A stretch of DNA of 64,000 nucleotides from Bradyrhizobium sp. STM 3843 (GTDB taxonomy: Bacteria > Pseudomonadota > Alphaproteobacteria > Rhizobiales > Xanthobacteraceae). A program made the translations under genes and the position numbers. The notes under the pieces were generated by a model. That model had not been told where the DNA came from, did not search any database, and saw only the letters and a program-made list of their open reading frames with translations. Location of the stretch: the NCBI RefSeq assembly GCF_000239815.1, contig NZ_CAFK01000014.1:1-64000 (forward strand), written 5' to 3'. This document shows positions 8,886 through 18,097 of the stretch, piece after piece; positions within the stretch are counted from its first letter, which is position 1; every line of letters begins with the position of its first letter.

Positions 8886-9092
8886 GAAATATACCGCAAT
8901 GCGGGAGCAACGTCCGGCTAAGTCATTGTAATTGCGTGGTGCTCAGGAGAACACCAAGTCGCGAGGCCGGGTGTTCTGCGTTGCAATCGAAACATTCCAG
9001 CCGTTTTTCTTTCCCCCCATCTCGTGCAAAATGCACGCGAGCGGCTCGACCGCATCTGACAAAAAATCGACCGCCGGAAGGATTGCCCCAGC

Positions 9093-10328
9093 ATGAATGC
9101 CGCCGCTGCACGCGAGCTCGCGGCCGATTTCGATCTGCAAAATCTGACGCCGGAGTTCTACGCCGACCCCTACCCGACCTACCGGGCTTTGCGGGATCAC
9201 GCGCCGGTGAAACGGCTGCGCAATGGCTCGTACTTCTTGACGCGCTATGACGACCTCGTCACTGCCTACAAGACCACAAAGGCGTTCTCCTCCGACAAGA
9301 AGCGTGAGTTCGCGCCGAAATACGGCGCCTCCCTGCTCTACGAGCATCACACCACGAGCCTCGTTTTTAACGATCCGCCGGCGCATACGCGGGTCCGTCG
9401 GCTGATCATGGGCGCGCTGTCGCCGCGCGCCATCGCCGAAATGGAGCCCGCGCTGATCGCCCTGGTCGACCGGCTGCTCGATGCAATCGAAGCAAAGGGG
9501 CGGTTCGAGCTGATCGGCGATTTCGCCTCGGCCATTCCCGTGGAGGTGATCGGCAATCTGCTCGATGTCCCGCATGCAGAGCGGGCGCCATTGCGTGACT
9601 GGTCGCTCGCCATCCTTGGTGCGCTCGAGCCGGTGCTGTCGCCGGAGCAGTTTTCACGCGGCAATGAGGCCGTGAAGGAGTTCCTGATCTATCTCGAAGA
9701 CCTCGTCGCGCGGCGGCGCGCCCGGCCCGGCGATCCGGACCGCGATGTGCTGACCCGGCTGATCCAAGGAGAGACAAAAGGCGAAGCCAATGGCGAGCGC
9801 TTGAGCGAGAAGGAATTGCTGCACAATTGCATTTTCCTGCTCAATGCCGGTCACGAGACCACAACCAACCTGATCGGCAACGGGCTGGTGGCCCTGTTGC
9901 AGCACCCGTCCGAGAAGCGGCGGCTGATCGAGGCGCCCGATCTGATCCGCACTGCCGTCGAGGAGATCCTGCGCTACGAGAGCTCGAACCAGCTCGGCAA
10001 TCGTGTCACCACCGAGCGTGTGGAGCTCGGCGGCATCACGCTGGAGCCCGGCACCTTTATCACGCTGTGCATCGGCGCCGCCAACCGCGATCCCGCCCAA
10101 TTCGAAGACCCCGAACGGTTCGACATCACGCGTGCTGCGAACCGCCACCTCGCCTTCGGCACCGGCGCGCATCAATGCGCCGGGATGGCGCTGGCGCGCC
10201 TCGAAGGCGCAATCGCGATCTCGCGGTTCCTGGCGCGGTTCCCCGACTACCGGCTCGCCGGCGAGCCGGTCCGCGGCGGCCGCGTGCGGTTTCGCGGATT
10301 CCTGAGCGTGCCCTGCGCGGTGGAATAG
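9093..10328 (+). CDS. cytochrome P450
   Basis: This soluble bacterial-type haem monooxygenase has 411 residues. Its haem pocket reads FGTGAHQCAGMALARLE, with Cys362 as the haem ligand. The oxygen-activation helix carries AGHETTTN (about residues 252-259), and the K-helix ExxR pair is Glu291/Arg294. An AAGGAT ribosome-binding sequence precedes the ATG. The P450 needs an electron supply: no ferredoxin is adjacent, but a ferredoxin-reductase-type flavoprotein is encoded at 13922-15157. The substrate cannot be predicted. The gene stands alone on its strand, downstream of the efflux operon's divergent promoter. Confidence 0.96.
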   Translation: MNAAAARELAADFDLQNLTPEFYADPYPTYRALRDHAPVKRLRNGSYFLTRYDDLVTAYKTTKAFSSDKKREFAPKYGASLLYEHHTTSLVFNDPPAHTRVRRLIMGALSPRAIAEMEPALIALVDRLLDAIEAKGRFELIGDFASAIPVEVIGNLLDVPHAERAPLRDWSLAILGALEPVLSPEQFSRGNEAVKEFLIYLEDLVARRRARPGDPDRDVLTRLIQGETKGEANGERLSEKELLHNCIFLLNAGHETTTNLIGNGLVALLQHPSEKRRLIEAPDLIRTAVEEILRYESSNQLGNRVTTERVELGGITLEPGTFITLCIGAANRDPAQFEDPERFDITRAANRHLAFGTGAHQCAGMALARLEGAIAISRFLARFPDYRLAGEPVRGGRVRFRGFLSVPCAVE

Positions 10329-10363
10329 AGCATGGCCGTGCATCAAACTGCATAAACTAAGGC

Positions 10364-10502
10364 CGTCATGCCCCACGCAGGCGGGCATCCAGTCCGGCGA
10401 GCCATCTCGATCAGTTACGGGCGCCTCTGGAACACCGGGTCACCCGCCGGAGCCCGTCATCGGGCTCGCCAAAGGCGAGACCCGGTGGCGGGGAACGACA
10501 GC
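10364..10502 (+). repeat. palindromic intergenic repeat, family B (copy 2)
   Basis: It starts GTCATGCCCCACGCAGGCGGGCATCCAGT and ends with a hairpin of CCCGTCATCGGGCTCGCC and GGCGAGACCCGG, closing in ACGACAGCG. It has the same layout as the copies at 3656-3763 and 27903-28046. It separates the convergent P450 and VOC genes and may serve as a bidirectional transcript end. Confidence 0.65.
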
Positions 10503-10520
10503 GTTCGGGAACCTCTCACT

Positions 10521-11366
10521 TCAGGCGGTCCGCGCCGTCCGCTCCAAGATCAACGTATGAATCCCACAGGTGCCGCTGTAGAGGCTCATGACCCGGGTGC
10601 CTGGTTTGCGGCCGATCCGCGGCTCGGAGACCTGCACGCCGGCCGCCAGCAGCCGCGCGTGCGCGGCTTCGATGTCGGCGACGCGCCAGCTCAGGCCCCA
10701 CAATCGGTCATGCGCCGCATCGCCGCCGGCCACCGGCCGCTTGACCACTTCGACGTTCAGGTCGCCGCAGCGAAAGAACATCAACTGCCCCCATTCCTGA
10801 TGGGTGCGATCGAGCGCCATGTCGAGGCCGAGCCGGGCGCCATAAAGCGCAGCGGAGCGCTCGGGATCCTCGGTTGAGATCACGACATGATCGAGCCCGA
10901 GGACCGCCGAATCCGCCGTGGCGGCCGATACGGGCCGCTCAGCCCCGAGCTCGAGGAAGAACATGCGGACACCGCGGGTCAGATCGGTCGCAGCCCGCGT
11001 GCGCTTCCAATGCATCGTGGCGCCGGAAAGGGCGTCCGTGCTGTCCACCTCGACGATCGGGTCCGGCTTCAACGCGAGCCGGTCGAGCCGGCGATGCATC
11101 TTGGCGATATCATTGGTGCGGAAACAGATGCTGGCGAGGCCCTCGCCCCAGATCTTGATGACGTTGCGGATGCGATCGGCGGCGACGCTGTCTCCCGACG
11201 GCGCCATCAGCTCGAGGGTCATATTGTCGAGCGTGAACAGCACGCGCTCGGCGCCATCGTCGGCGTTTTTCCACGAGGGTTTTCGCGCGAGCAAGGTCTC
11301 GTAGGCAGCGGTGGCGGCCTGGATGTCCTCGATGAGGACGACGAGGTGATCGAGCCCCGTGATCAC
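10521..11366 (-). CDS. two-domain VOC (glyoxalase/dioxygenase-fold) protein
   Basis: The protein of 281 residues has two vicinal-oxygen-chelate modules, starting at GLDHLVVLIEDIQAATAAY (near residue 3) and LGLDHVVISTEDPERSAALY (about residue 145). Such proteins bind a metal and act as glyoxalases, dioxygenases or lyases. The first half resembles the glyoxalase-like domain often annotated without function. I chose the GTG at 11366, which overlaps the TGA of the upstream dehydrogenase gene (GTGA); the frame remains open far upstream but only inside that gene. The overlap argues for a shared role with the dehydrogenase, but the chemistry is unknown. Confidence 0.85.
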   Translation of the reverse strand: MITGLDHLVVLIEDIQAATAAYETLLARKPSWKNADDGAERVLFTLDNMTLELMAPSGDSVAADRIRNVIKIWGEGLASICFRTNDIAKMHRRLDRLALKPDPIVEVDSTDALSGATMHWKRTRAATDLTRGVRMFFLELGAERPVSAATADSAVLGLDHVVISTEDPERSAALYGARLGLDMALDRTHQEWGQLMFFRCGDLNVEVVKRPVAGGDAAHDRLWGLSWRVADIEAAHARLLAAGVQVSEPRIGRKPGTRVMSLYSGTCGIHTLILERTARTA

Positions 11367-12622
11367 GGAAACAGCCCTCGCGTGTTCTTGGCGGCGCGGA
11401 CCTTTTCCACGCCGATCGCCATCGCCGCGGTCCGGTGCGCGATATTGTCGGCGCGGACGCGGGAGAGCATGTGCTCGAAAGCCCGATCGAGGATCTGATA
11501 TTCCCGCCGCATCACCTCCTCTTCTTCCCAGAACAGCTGCTGCAGATCCTGCACCCATTCGAAGTAGCTGACCACCACGCCACCGGAGTTGCAGAGGATG
11601 TCCGGGATCAGGAAGATCTCCTTGCGCCGCTGCTCGAGCACGATGTCGGCATCGGGCGTGGTCGGACCGTTGGCAGCTTCCGCCAGCACGCGGCATTTCA
11701 GTTTTTCGGCCACCGGCCCGTCGATCACACGCTCGATCGCAGCGGGAACCAGAACATCACAAGCGAGCGTCAGGATCTCCGCCGGGTCGAATGCGAGCTC
11801 GGTCGAGAAGCCCGCAATGCTGCCGTGCTTGATCGCATGATCCATCAGCGCAGGGATATCGAGCCCGCGGTGATCATGCAGCGCCCCGGTATGGTCGCTG
11901 ACCGCGATCACCTTCAGCCCCATCAGATGCAGGCCGAGCGCCGCGTAGGAGCCGACGTTGCCGAATCCCTGCACCACAGCGGTCGCCTTGGTCGGGTCGA
12001 TCGACAGCACGTCCATCACGCGCCGGGACAGATGGGCCACGCCGCGTCCGGTCGCCTCGCGGCGGCCCAGGGTGCCACCGGAAAATACGGGTTTTCCGGT
12101 CACGATCTCGGTCACCGTCTGGCCCTGGTACATCGAGTAAGTGTCCATGAACCAGGCCATGACCTGCTCGTTGGTGCCCATATCCGGCGCCATGACGTCG
12201 GTATGCGGACCGACGAAGGGGATCATTTCCTGCATGTAGCGGCGCGACAGCGACTCCAGCTCACGCTTCGACAGCTGGCTGAGATCGACCGTCACCCCGC
12301 CCTTGGCACCTCCGTAAGGCAGCCCGACAAGGGCGCATTTCCAGCTCATCCAGATCGCCAGCGCCGCGACCTCGCCGATATCGACTGACGGCGCGAAGCG
12401 CGTGCCGCCTTTGGTCGGCCCCATCGTCAGGAGGTGCTGGACGCGATAGCCCTCGTACACCGCGATGCTGCCGTCGTCGCGGTGAATCGGACAGGAGACG
12501 GTGATGGCGCGTTTGGGCAACAGCAGGCGGTCACGTTCGTCGCTTGGGATGCCAAGATGATCGGCGATCACATTGAATTGCTTCGCCGCCATGTCGAACA
12601 CCGGACCCGCATAGACCGTCAT
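11363..12622 (-). CDS. Glu/Leu/Phe/Val-type dehydrogenase (glutamate dehydrogenase family)
   Basis: This NAD(P)-dependent amino acid dehydrogenase interconverts an amino acid (glutamate most likely) with its 2-oxo acid and ammonia. It has 419 residues, matching the hexameric short GDH class. The catalytic lysine is in PYGGAKGGV (Lys107), with the substrate-binding MGPTKGGTRF before it. The Rossmann fold carries GFGNVGSYA (219-227). AGGAG precedes the ATG by a suitable distance. It is coupled by a 4-base overlap to a VOC-fold gene, an unusual partner for a plain assimilatory enzyme, so a catabolic role with a non-standard amino acid is possible. Confidence 0.92.
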   Translation of the reverse strand: MTVYAGPVFDMAAKQFNVIADHLGIPSDERDRLLLPKRAITVSCPIHRDDGSIAVYEGYRVQHLLTMGPTKGGTRFAPSVDIGEVAALAIWMSWKCALVGLPYGGAKGGVTVDLSQLSKRELESLSRRYMQEMIPFVGPHTDVMAPDMGTNEQVMAWFMDTYSMYQGQTVTEIVTGKPVFSGGTLGRREATGRGVAHLSRRVMDVLSIDPTKATAVVQGFGNVGSYAALGLHLMGLKVIAVSDHTGALHDHRGLDIPALMDHAIKHGSIAGFSTELAFDPAEILTLACDVLVPAAIERVIDGPVAEKLKCRVLAEAANGPTTPDADIVLEQRRKEIFLIPDILCNSGGVVVSYFEWVQDLQQLFWEEEEVMRREYQILDRAFEHMLSRVRADNIAHRTAAMAIGVEKVRAAKNTRGLFP

Positions 12623-12989
12623 CGATCGCTCCTGGTTTCGAATCTGTGCCCCTTCCAGGATAGCGCGCGCGCAGGCGCTCCGGCAGGGGGCCCGCGGTTG
12701 TACTGGTCATTCTCGGTCGCGTGGTAACGAATCTGCCAACAATTTCAGCGTTGATCCGCCTCGACCGATTGCTAATCTGGCTCGCCGGGGTCTGGTGCGG
12801 AGAATTTGAAGTTCCTATCGGTAATGCCCCCAACTTGCATCTGAGGAGCTTCCAATTCAAAACCGCACTGAAATCATGGATTTGCTCGTGCTCCTGTGCT
12901 TCCAAAGCCGGCGCAGAGACCAACCCGCCATGCGCGCGGATTCGGGAGCGGAGCACGGATTCCCCCCTTAGCGGACGACGGAAGAGCTT
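12623..12989. other. gene-free divergent region
   Basis: This 367-base gap separates the divergent dehydrogenase and PfkB kinase genes, so it must hold promoters for both. I see no open frame with a ribosome-binding site, no tRNA, and no repeat of the families found elsewhere in the window. A less GC-rich stretch around 12720-12870 is the likeliest promoter area, but no convincing -35/-10 pair can be assigned. Confidence 0.5.
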
Positions 12990-13883
12990 ATGCAGGCGCT
13001 TTTTATTGGACAGACCTACATCGACGTCACCTTCATCACCGACCATCTGCCGACCGGGGACGAGAAACACGTCGCATCGGATTATGCAGTCTCGTTCGGC
13101 GGCAATGCGGTGACCGCGGCATTCTGCTGCGCCAAGCTCGGGATCGTACCGGACCTGATCGCCACGCTGGCCAATGACTGGCTGGGCCGCATGTTCCAGG
13201 ACATGTGCGCGAAGTACGGAATCTCGATGCACCCGCGAAAGGTCAATTCCTCGTCGCTGTCCTTCATCATGCCGAAGGACGGCAAGCGTGCGATCGTTCG
13301 CTGCCGTGACGACGCCCATATCCACCCTTTTCCGCTGCTTAATCTCGGCAACTGCCGTGCCCTGCATGTCGACGGCCACCAGCCGGACGCTGCCATTCAC
13401 TATGCCAAGCTGTGCCGCGAAGCCGGCATCCTGACGTCGCTCGATGGCGGCGGTCTGCGCACCAACACCCATGAGTTGCTGGAATTCATCGATGTCGCAA
13501 TCGTCGCCGAGCGGTTGTGCGAGCAGATGGATCTCACGCCCGAGAAGATGCTGGATTATCTCAAGAGCCGCGGCTGCCGGATCGGGGGGGTCACCATGGG
13601 CGAAAAGGGCTTGTTCTGGTACGATGAGACCGGTGCCGTGCGCACCCTGCCCGCCCTGCCGATTTCGCGCGAGCGTGTGATCGACACCAACGGCGCCGGC
13701 GACGTCTTCCACGGCGCCTACGTCTATTCGTACCTCGCCAATCCCGAGAAGTGCTGGGAGGAGCATTTCGAGTTCGCACGCGCGGCTTCGACCTTCAAGA
13801 TCCAGCGCCTCGGCAACGAGGCAGGCCTGCCCACACTCGCCGACATCGATGCGGTGAAGCAGGAATTCGAAGTCCGGGTCTGA
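12990..13883 (+). CDS. PfkB-family carbohydrate/nucleoside kinase
   Basis: This ATP-dependent sugar kinase of the ribokinase superfamily has 297 residues. The N-terminal glycine-rich segment VSFGGNAVTAAFCCAKLG is PfkB signature 1, and the ATP/catalytic signature 2 is DTNGAGDVFHGAY near residue 232, including the catalytic base Asp in NGAGD. GGAAGAG precedes the ATG. The substrate (ribose, fructose, ketodeoxygluconate or a nucleoside) cannot be read from the sequence. With sugar-acid genes nearby, a 2-keto-3-deoxy sugar acid is possible, though the gene stands alone. It converges with a flavoprotein gene. Confidence 0.88.
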   Translation: MQALFIGQTYIDVTFITDHLPTGDEKHVASDYAVSFGGNAVTAAFCCAKLGIVPDLIATLANDWLGRMFQDMCAKYGISMHPRKVNSSSLSFIMPKDGKRAIVRCRDDAHIHPFPLLNLGNCRALHVDGHQPDAAIHYAKLCREAGILTSLDGGGLRTNTHELLEFIDVAIVAERLCEQMDLTPEKMLDYLKSRGCRIGGVTMGEKGLFWYDETGAVRTLPALPISRERVIDTNGAGDVFHGAYVYSYLANPEKCWEEHFEFARAASTFKIQRLGNEAGLPTLADIDAVKQEFEVRV

Positions 13884-13921
13884 TCCAATCGCAGCGAACT
13901 CTGCCTGAGCCGCGTCGTCGT

Positions 13922-15157
13922 TTAGTTCAGCGCGCTCTTCAGATCGAAGTTTAGATCGGCCGCCTTGCCGGGGTCGATCGTGCCTTCGGCCGCGAGCAGC
14001 CTCCGGCCGAACATGTGATCGCCGGCGCGGTTGACGGATTCGATGCCGACCAGCCTGCCCTCCTTGTAACAGAAGGCGGAGAACGCCTTCTGCGCGGGAT
14101 CACCGCGCAGCACCACCTGATCATAGCCGGTGGTGAGACCTGCGATCTGCAGCTTGTCATTACCCTGGTCGCTCCAGAACCAGGGCTGACCATCGTAAGG
14201 CTTGGCGTCTCCCGTAAGCCGCGCGGCGACGCAACGGGCATGATCGGTCGCGTTCTGCACGGACTCCAGCCGCAGCGTGCCGCCGAAGCGCGGGCTGGCA
14301 AACAGCGCACAGTCGCCGATCGCCGAAATATGCGGGTCCGAGGTCAGCAGATATTCATCGACGACGATGCCCGAGGCGACCGCCAATCCCGCCTCAGACG
14401 CGATCTCGACGTTGGGCAGCACGCCGACGCCGACAACGACGAGATCGGTCGGGATATGCCGCCCGTCGCTCAGGCTCACGCCCGTAACCTTGGCGCCATC
14501 TGCCTCGATGCTGGTAGCCTGGACCCCGAGATGAATCCGCACGCCGGCGTCCGCGTGCTGCTTCTGGAAGTAGTCGGAGATCTCGGCCGTGACCGCGCGC
14601 GCCATGACCCGCGCGCCGAGCTCGAGCACGTCGACCTCGAGCCCCTTGATGCGGGCGGTCGCTGCGAATTCGAGCCCGATGAAGCCGGCGCCAATCACCA
14701 CCACCCGCTTGGCACCGGCAAGCAGCGTCCGCAGCGACTCGCTGTCATCCAGGATTCGCAAGTAGCGCACATCGGGCAAATTGGCGTTGGGGATGTCGAG
14801 CAGGCGATTGCGCGCACCGGTCGCGAACACCAGGTGGCCGTAGTCGAGCGTTGCACCGGAGGCGAGCAGCACATTGCGGGCGTCGCGATGGACCGCGACC
14901 GCGCGATCATAGACGAGATCGATGTTCTGATCAGAATAGAACTTCTGCGGCCGGAACATCAATGTCTCCGGCCCCCCGGTCCCTTTGAGATAGGCCTTGG
15001 AGAGCGGCGGCCGCTGATAGGGCAGATGCGCCTCGTCGTTGATCAGATGGATCGGGTCGGCGAAGCCCGCCTGCCGCAGCGACGTCGCAAGCTGAAAGCC
15101 TGCATGTCCTGCACCCACGATCACCACCGGACCTTTTACCGCCGCTCCCTGCCCCAT
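13922..15157 (-). CDS. FAD-dependent ferredoxin/rubredoxin reductase-type oxidoreductase
   Basis: The protein has 411 residues. An FAD-binding motif VIVGAGHAGFQLATSLRQAG lies at the N-terminus and the NAD-binding motif VVVIGAGFIGLEFAATA in the middle. YQRPPLSKAYLKG is typical of the putidaredoxin/rhodocoxin reductase group, and the C-terminal reductase domain is present (DQGNDKLQIAGL). Such enzymes move electrons from NADH to a small ferredoxin feeding a P450 or ring-hydroxylating oxygenase. The P450 at 9093-10328 is a possible client, but no ferredoxin gene is found between them. It is divergent from the crotonase gene, with a 130-base shared promoter region. Confidence 0.88.
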   Translation of the reverse strand: MGQGAAVKGPVVIVGAGHAGFQLATSLRQAGFADPIHLINDEAHLPYQRPPLSKAYLKGTGGPETLMFRPQKFYSDQNIDLVYDRAVAVHRDARNVLLASGATLDYGHLVFATGARNRLLDIPNANLPDVRYLRILDDSESLRTLLAGAKRVVVIGAGFIGLEFAATARIKGLEVDVLELGARVMARAVTAEISDYFQKQHADAGVRIHLGVQATSIEADGAKVTGVSLSDGRHIPTDLVVVGVGVLPNVEIASEAGLAVASGIVVDEYLLTSDPHISAIGDCALFASPRFGGTLRLESVQNATDHARCVAARLTGDAKPYDGQPWFWSDQGNDKLQIAGLTTGYDQVVLRGDPAQKAFSAFCYKEGRLVGIESVNRAGDHMFGRRLLAAEGTIDPGKAADLNFDLKSALN

Positions 15158-15287
15158 CGCACCTACTCGCTATACTCGCGTTTGCCCGCCCCGTCCGAGC
15201 CGGTTTGTCGCAAACTTCCTCGGGATTGTCACCGCCCCGGTCTGCGATTTAAATGCGGCCAACAACAGACACCCTTGGGAGGGACCG

Positions 15288-16079
15288 ATGCCGGACGCCA
15301 TGCCCGCCGACGAACCCGCGCTGCTTTCGATTGACGGTCCGACCGCCACCATCACGCTCAACCGGCCCGCCGCGTTCAACGCCATCAACCTGCCCATCGC
15401 ACAGACATTGGAACGCCTGGCGCTGCGGGTCGAGGCCGACAAGGAGGTCCGCGTGCTGGTCCTGCGGGGCGAAGGCCGGGCCTTCTGCGCCGGCGGTGAT
15501 CTGCAGACCATCGGCGCCGCGGCGGAGGCGGATACCATCACGCCGGTGGTCGGCGAGCTCCTGCAGCACTATCACGCCTTTATCGCGGCTCTCAGGCGCA
15601 TGCCGAAGCTCGTGCTCGCCAGCGTGCACGGCTCGGCCGCCGGCGCGGGCATGTCGCTCGCCTTTGCCGCTGACCTCTGCATCGCCGCCGAAGAGGCGCG
15701 CTTCACCCCGGCTTATGCCAAGCTCGGCGTCTCGCCGGATGGCGGTGGTACGATCGGTGTGGTCGCCAGTGTCGGCGTCAGGCGCGCGTTGCAGATCTTT
15801 TTGGCCGAGGACAGTTTCACCGCAGCTCAAGCCTATGAATGGGGCCTCGTCACCAAGATCGTGCCGGCCTCGGATCTGGCAGCAGCCACCCGGGCGCTCG
15901 CTGAGCGACTGGCGCAGAATATGCCCGCGGGGATCGGGGCGACCAAGGCGCTGATCCATCGTGCGCCGACCAGCGCGGTCGAGGATCAGCTCGCAGCCGA
16001 ACGCGATGCGATCATCGCATGCATGCACACCGACGAGTTCCTGACCGCGACGCGGAGGTTCACCCGGAAGGACAAATAG
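15288..16079 (+). CDS. enoyl-CoA hydratase/isomerase (crotonase) family protein
   Basis: This crotonase-fold enzyme acting on acyl-CoA has 263 residues. The CoA-binding and oxyanion-hole elements are visible: GEGRAFCAGGDL and HGSAAGAGMSLAFAADL. The region that carries the two catalytic glutamates of true enoyl-CoA hydratases reads FTPAYAKLGVSPDGGGT and ALQIFL, so neither glutamate is in its usual place. The pattern is closer to PaaG-like isomerases and other subgroups. I therefore name only the family. It stands alone, downstream of a divergent flavoprotein gene. Confidence 0.85.
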   Translation: MPDAMPADEPALLSIDGPTATITLNRPAAFNAINLPIAQTLERLALRVEADKEVRVLVLRGEGRAFCAGGDLQTIGAAAEADTITPVVGELLQHYHAFIAALRRMPKLVLASVHGSAAGAGMSLAFAADLCIAAEEARFTPAYAKLGVSPDGGGTIGVVASVGVRRALQIFLAEDSFTAAQAYEWGLVTKIVPASDLAAATRALAERLAQNMPAGIGATKALIHRAPTSAVEDQLAAERDAIIACMHTDEFLTATRRFTRKDK

Positions 16080-16101
16080 ACGGCCCCAGCCGGTGCGTCA
16101 C

Positions 16102-17442
16102 TCAATTCGGACAGATGTAACCGGTACCGGCCGGCGATTTGAAGCAGCCGACCGATTCTGGAATCACATGCTTGGGCAGCCACAGCACAATGCTTGGGAA
16201 ATAGATTGTGAAGGTGATCGTGATCAGGAACACGACATAGATCGGCAACGCCGCGCGCAACGCTTTTGCGAAACTGACGTTTACGAATTTGGACGCCATC
16301 AGCAGCACGAGCCCATAGGGCGGCGTGATCAGGCCGAAGGCGAGCGTCGCGATCAGCACCACGCCCATGTGCACCCCGTTGATGTCGCCAGCCTGCGTCA
16401 GCGCGTTGACCAGCGGCATGAAGATGATGATGGTCGGCACTGGCTCGATGAAATCGCCGATGATGGTGAACAGCAGCACCATCAACAGCATGATCAAATG
16501 CGGATCGTTGCCGGCAATCGCTGTGATCCAGTCGGTGATGAAGATGGCGCCGCGCAGATAGGCGAGCATCCAGCCGAACGCATTTGCGGCGCCGATGGTG
16601 ATCAGCGGCAGCGAGAAGATCAGCCCTGCCAGGCAGAAATCGTAAGGGATCTTCTTCAGGTGACCACGGTTGAGCGCGGGGATGACGACCAGGATGATCC
16701 AGGCCACGGCGACCACACCGGCCTCAGTCGGCGTGAACCAACCGGTCAAGATGCCGCCGAGCAGGATCACAGGAATCATCAGCGGCAGGGCCGCATCTGC
16801 ACCTGCGAAGATCACTTGGCGGAGCGGCGCGCGCGGCTTGCGCAAGCCGGAAGGACCGAAGAAGTAGCAGTAGATCATCAGTCCGAAGCCGATCATGAAG
16901 CCCGGCACGACGCCCGCCATGAACAGACCGGCGATCGAGACATTGCCGACCGCGCCGTAGACGACCGCCGTGATGCTCGGCGGTACCAGGGCGGCAATGG
17001 TGGAGGCGGCCGCAATGATGGCCGCGATGAACGCGGGCTCATAGCCCTCCCGCCGCATCGGTCCACCGAGCGCGCGGCTCATGACTGCGACATCGGCCGT
17101 GGTCGATCCCGACATTTCCGAGAAGAACATGCTGAAGACGACGACCACCTGCGACAACCCGCCCCTGATATGTCCGACCAGCGACACCGACAGGTTGGCG
17201 ATCCGGACCACGACATTGGCCGAACTCATGAGTTCGCCGACCAAGAGAAAGAACGGGATCGCGAGCAGCGCCTCGGAATCGACGCCATCGAAGATCTTCT
17301 GCACGATCGCCGCGAGCGAGACGTCGGCGAGGTGGGCGCCGACGAACACGCCTGCCAGCAGCGAGAACGGCACCGGAACGCCGAGATAGCCAAACGACAA
17401 GAAGCAGACGGACATAAGCGCGAGGATAACCGGAGGGCTCAC
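16102..17442 (-). CDS. TRAP transporter large membrane subunit (DctM type)
   Basis: This sodium-driven TRAP permease has 446 residues and about twelve to thirteen hydrophobic segments, normal for DctM. It starts SPPVILALMSVCFLSFGYLGVPVPFSLLAG and carries the conserved FFSEMSGSTTADVAVMSRALGGPM region and LITPPYGLVLLMASKF near the end. A cytoplasmic or periplasmic tail with two cysteines follows the last helix. The GTG start overlaps the TGA of the small subunit gene by four bases (GTGA), so the pair is translationally coupled. With the binding protein and small subunit it forms a complete importer, probably for an organic or sugar acid. Confidence 0.95.
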   Translation of the reverse strand: MSPPVILALMSVCFLSFGYLGVPVPFSLLAGVFVGAHLADVSLAAIVQKIFDGVDSEALLAIPFFLLVGELMSSANVVVRIANLSVSLVGHIRGGLSQVVVVFSMFFSEMSGSTTADVAVMSRALGGPMRREGYEPAFIAAIIAAASTIAALVPPSITAVVYGAVGNVSIAGLFMAGVVPGFMIGFGLMIYCYFFGPSGLRKPRAPLRQVIFAGADAALPLMIPVILLGGILTGWFTPTEAGVVAVAWIILVVIPALNRGHLKKIPYDFCLAGLIFSLPLITIGAANAFGWMLAYLRGAIFITDWITAIAGNDPHLIMLLMVLLFTIIGDFIEPVPTIIIFMPLVNALTQAGDINGVHMGVVLIATLAFGLITPPYGLVLLMASKFVNVSFAKALRAALPIYVVFLITITFTIYFPSIVLWLPKHVIPESVGCFKSPAGTGYICPN

Positions 17443-18023
17443 GTCCGATCGCTCCGACCTGCGCCCGTCTGCAGCGGCAAAATCACACCTTCCGATTCCA
17501 ACAGCTCCGGACGGTCAAAGCCGTTGGCAATGCCGTTGACTAGCTGCTCGATGGCAAATAGCGCGATCAGCACACCGGAAAGCGGTATGACGACATAGAG
17601 CGACGCGATCGGTGTACCGGAGGGCAACCGAAAACTGCCGAAGCCGCGGAGGAAATTGAGGTAGCCGTACCAGATCAGGCACAGCGCGACGCCCAGCACG
17701 ACGAGACGCAATACTATTTCGACGACAAGACGCGGCGCGCCATGCATCGATTCGGCAATCGCGGTCAGATACAGATGATCGTTGCGGCGCGTCGCAACCG
17801 CAGCGCCAATGAATATCGCATAGACGAACAGGGTGGACGTAACCTCCTGCAGCCACAGCCAGGGATGGCCTATGGTGCGCGTAACGATGTCGGCAGTGAC
17901 AGACATCGAGAAGCCGAAGCAAAGAGCGCCGCAGAGCATCATCAGCACCAGCTCGAGCGCGTCCAGCTTAGGCCACTTCAGATGACGCTGCCGTTGCAGC
18001 ACGAGCTTGTCGGCGATGGACAT
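17439..18023 (-). CDS. TRAP transporter small membrane subunit (DctQ type)
   Basis: The small four-helix subunit of the TRAP importer has 194 residues. The four helices are visible, with the conserved WLQEVTSTLFVYAIFIGAA segment and FLRGFGSFRLPSGTPIASLYVVIPLSG near helix 4. I chose the ATG at 18023 (MSIADKL); the frame is open upstream only into the end of the binding-protein gene. It lies between the binding protein (about 75 bases upstream) and the large subunit (4-base overlap). Confidence 0.9.
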   Translation of the reverse strand: MSIADKLVLQRQRHLKWPKLDALELVLMMLCGALCFGFSMSVTADIVTRTIGHPWLWLQEVTSTLFVYAIFIGAAVATRRNDHLYLTAIAESMHGAPRLVVEIVLRLVVLGVALCLIWYGYLNFLRGFGSFRLPSGTPIASLYVVIPLSGVLIALFAIEQLVNGIANGFDRPELLESEGVILPLQTGAGRSDRT

Positions 18024-18097
18024 CCGCTTCCCCGTCGTTCCCCGATCAATTCTCTCGGCCCGGCAATGGCCGGCAAGCCTGTTGTTGGCGCGGCAGC

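Noticed and set aside
13922..15157. Dedicated redox partner of the cytochrome P450 at 9093
   Set aside because: It is nearly 4 kb away, on the other strand, with unrelated genes and no ferredoxin between. A link is possible but not supported enough to state as a system.
16093..17598. Plus-strand open frame of 501 codons opposite the TRAP permease
   Set aside because: The sequence is dominated by Arg, Asp, Gln and His and matches no fold; DctM on the minus strand explains the region completely.
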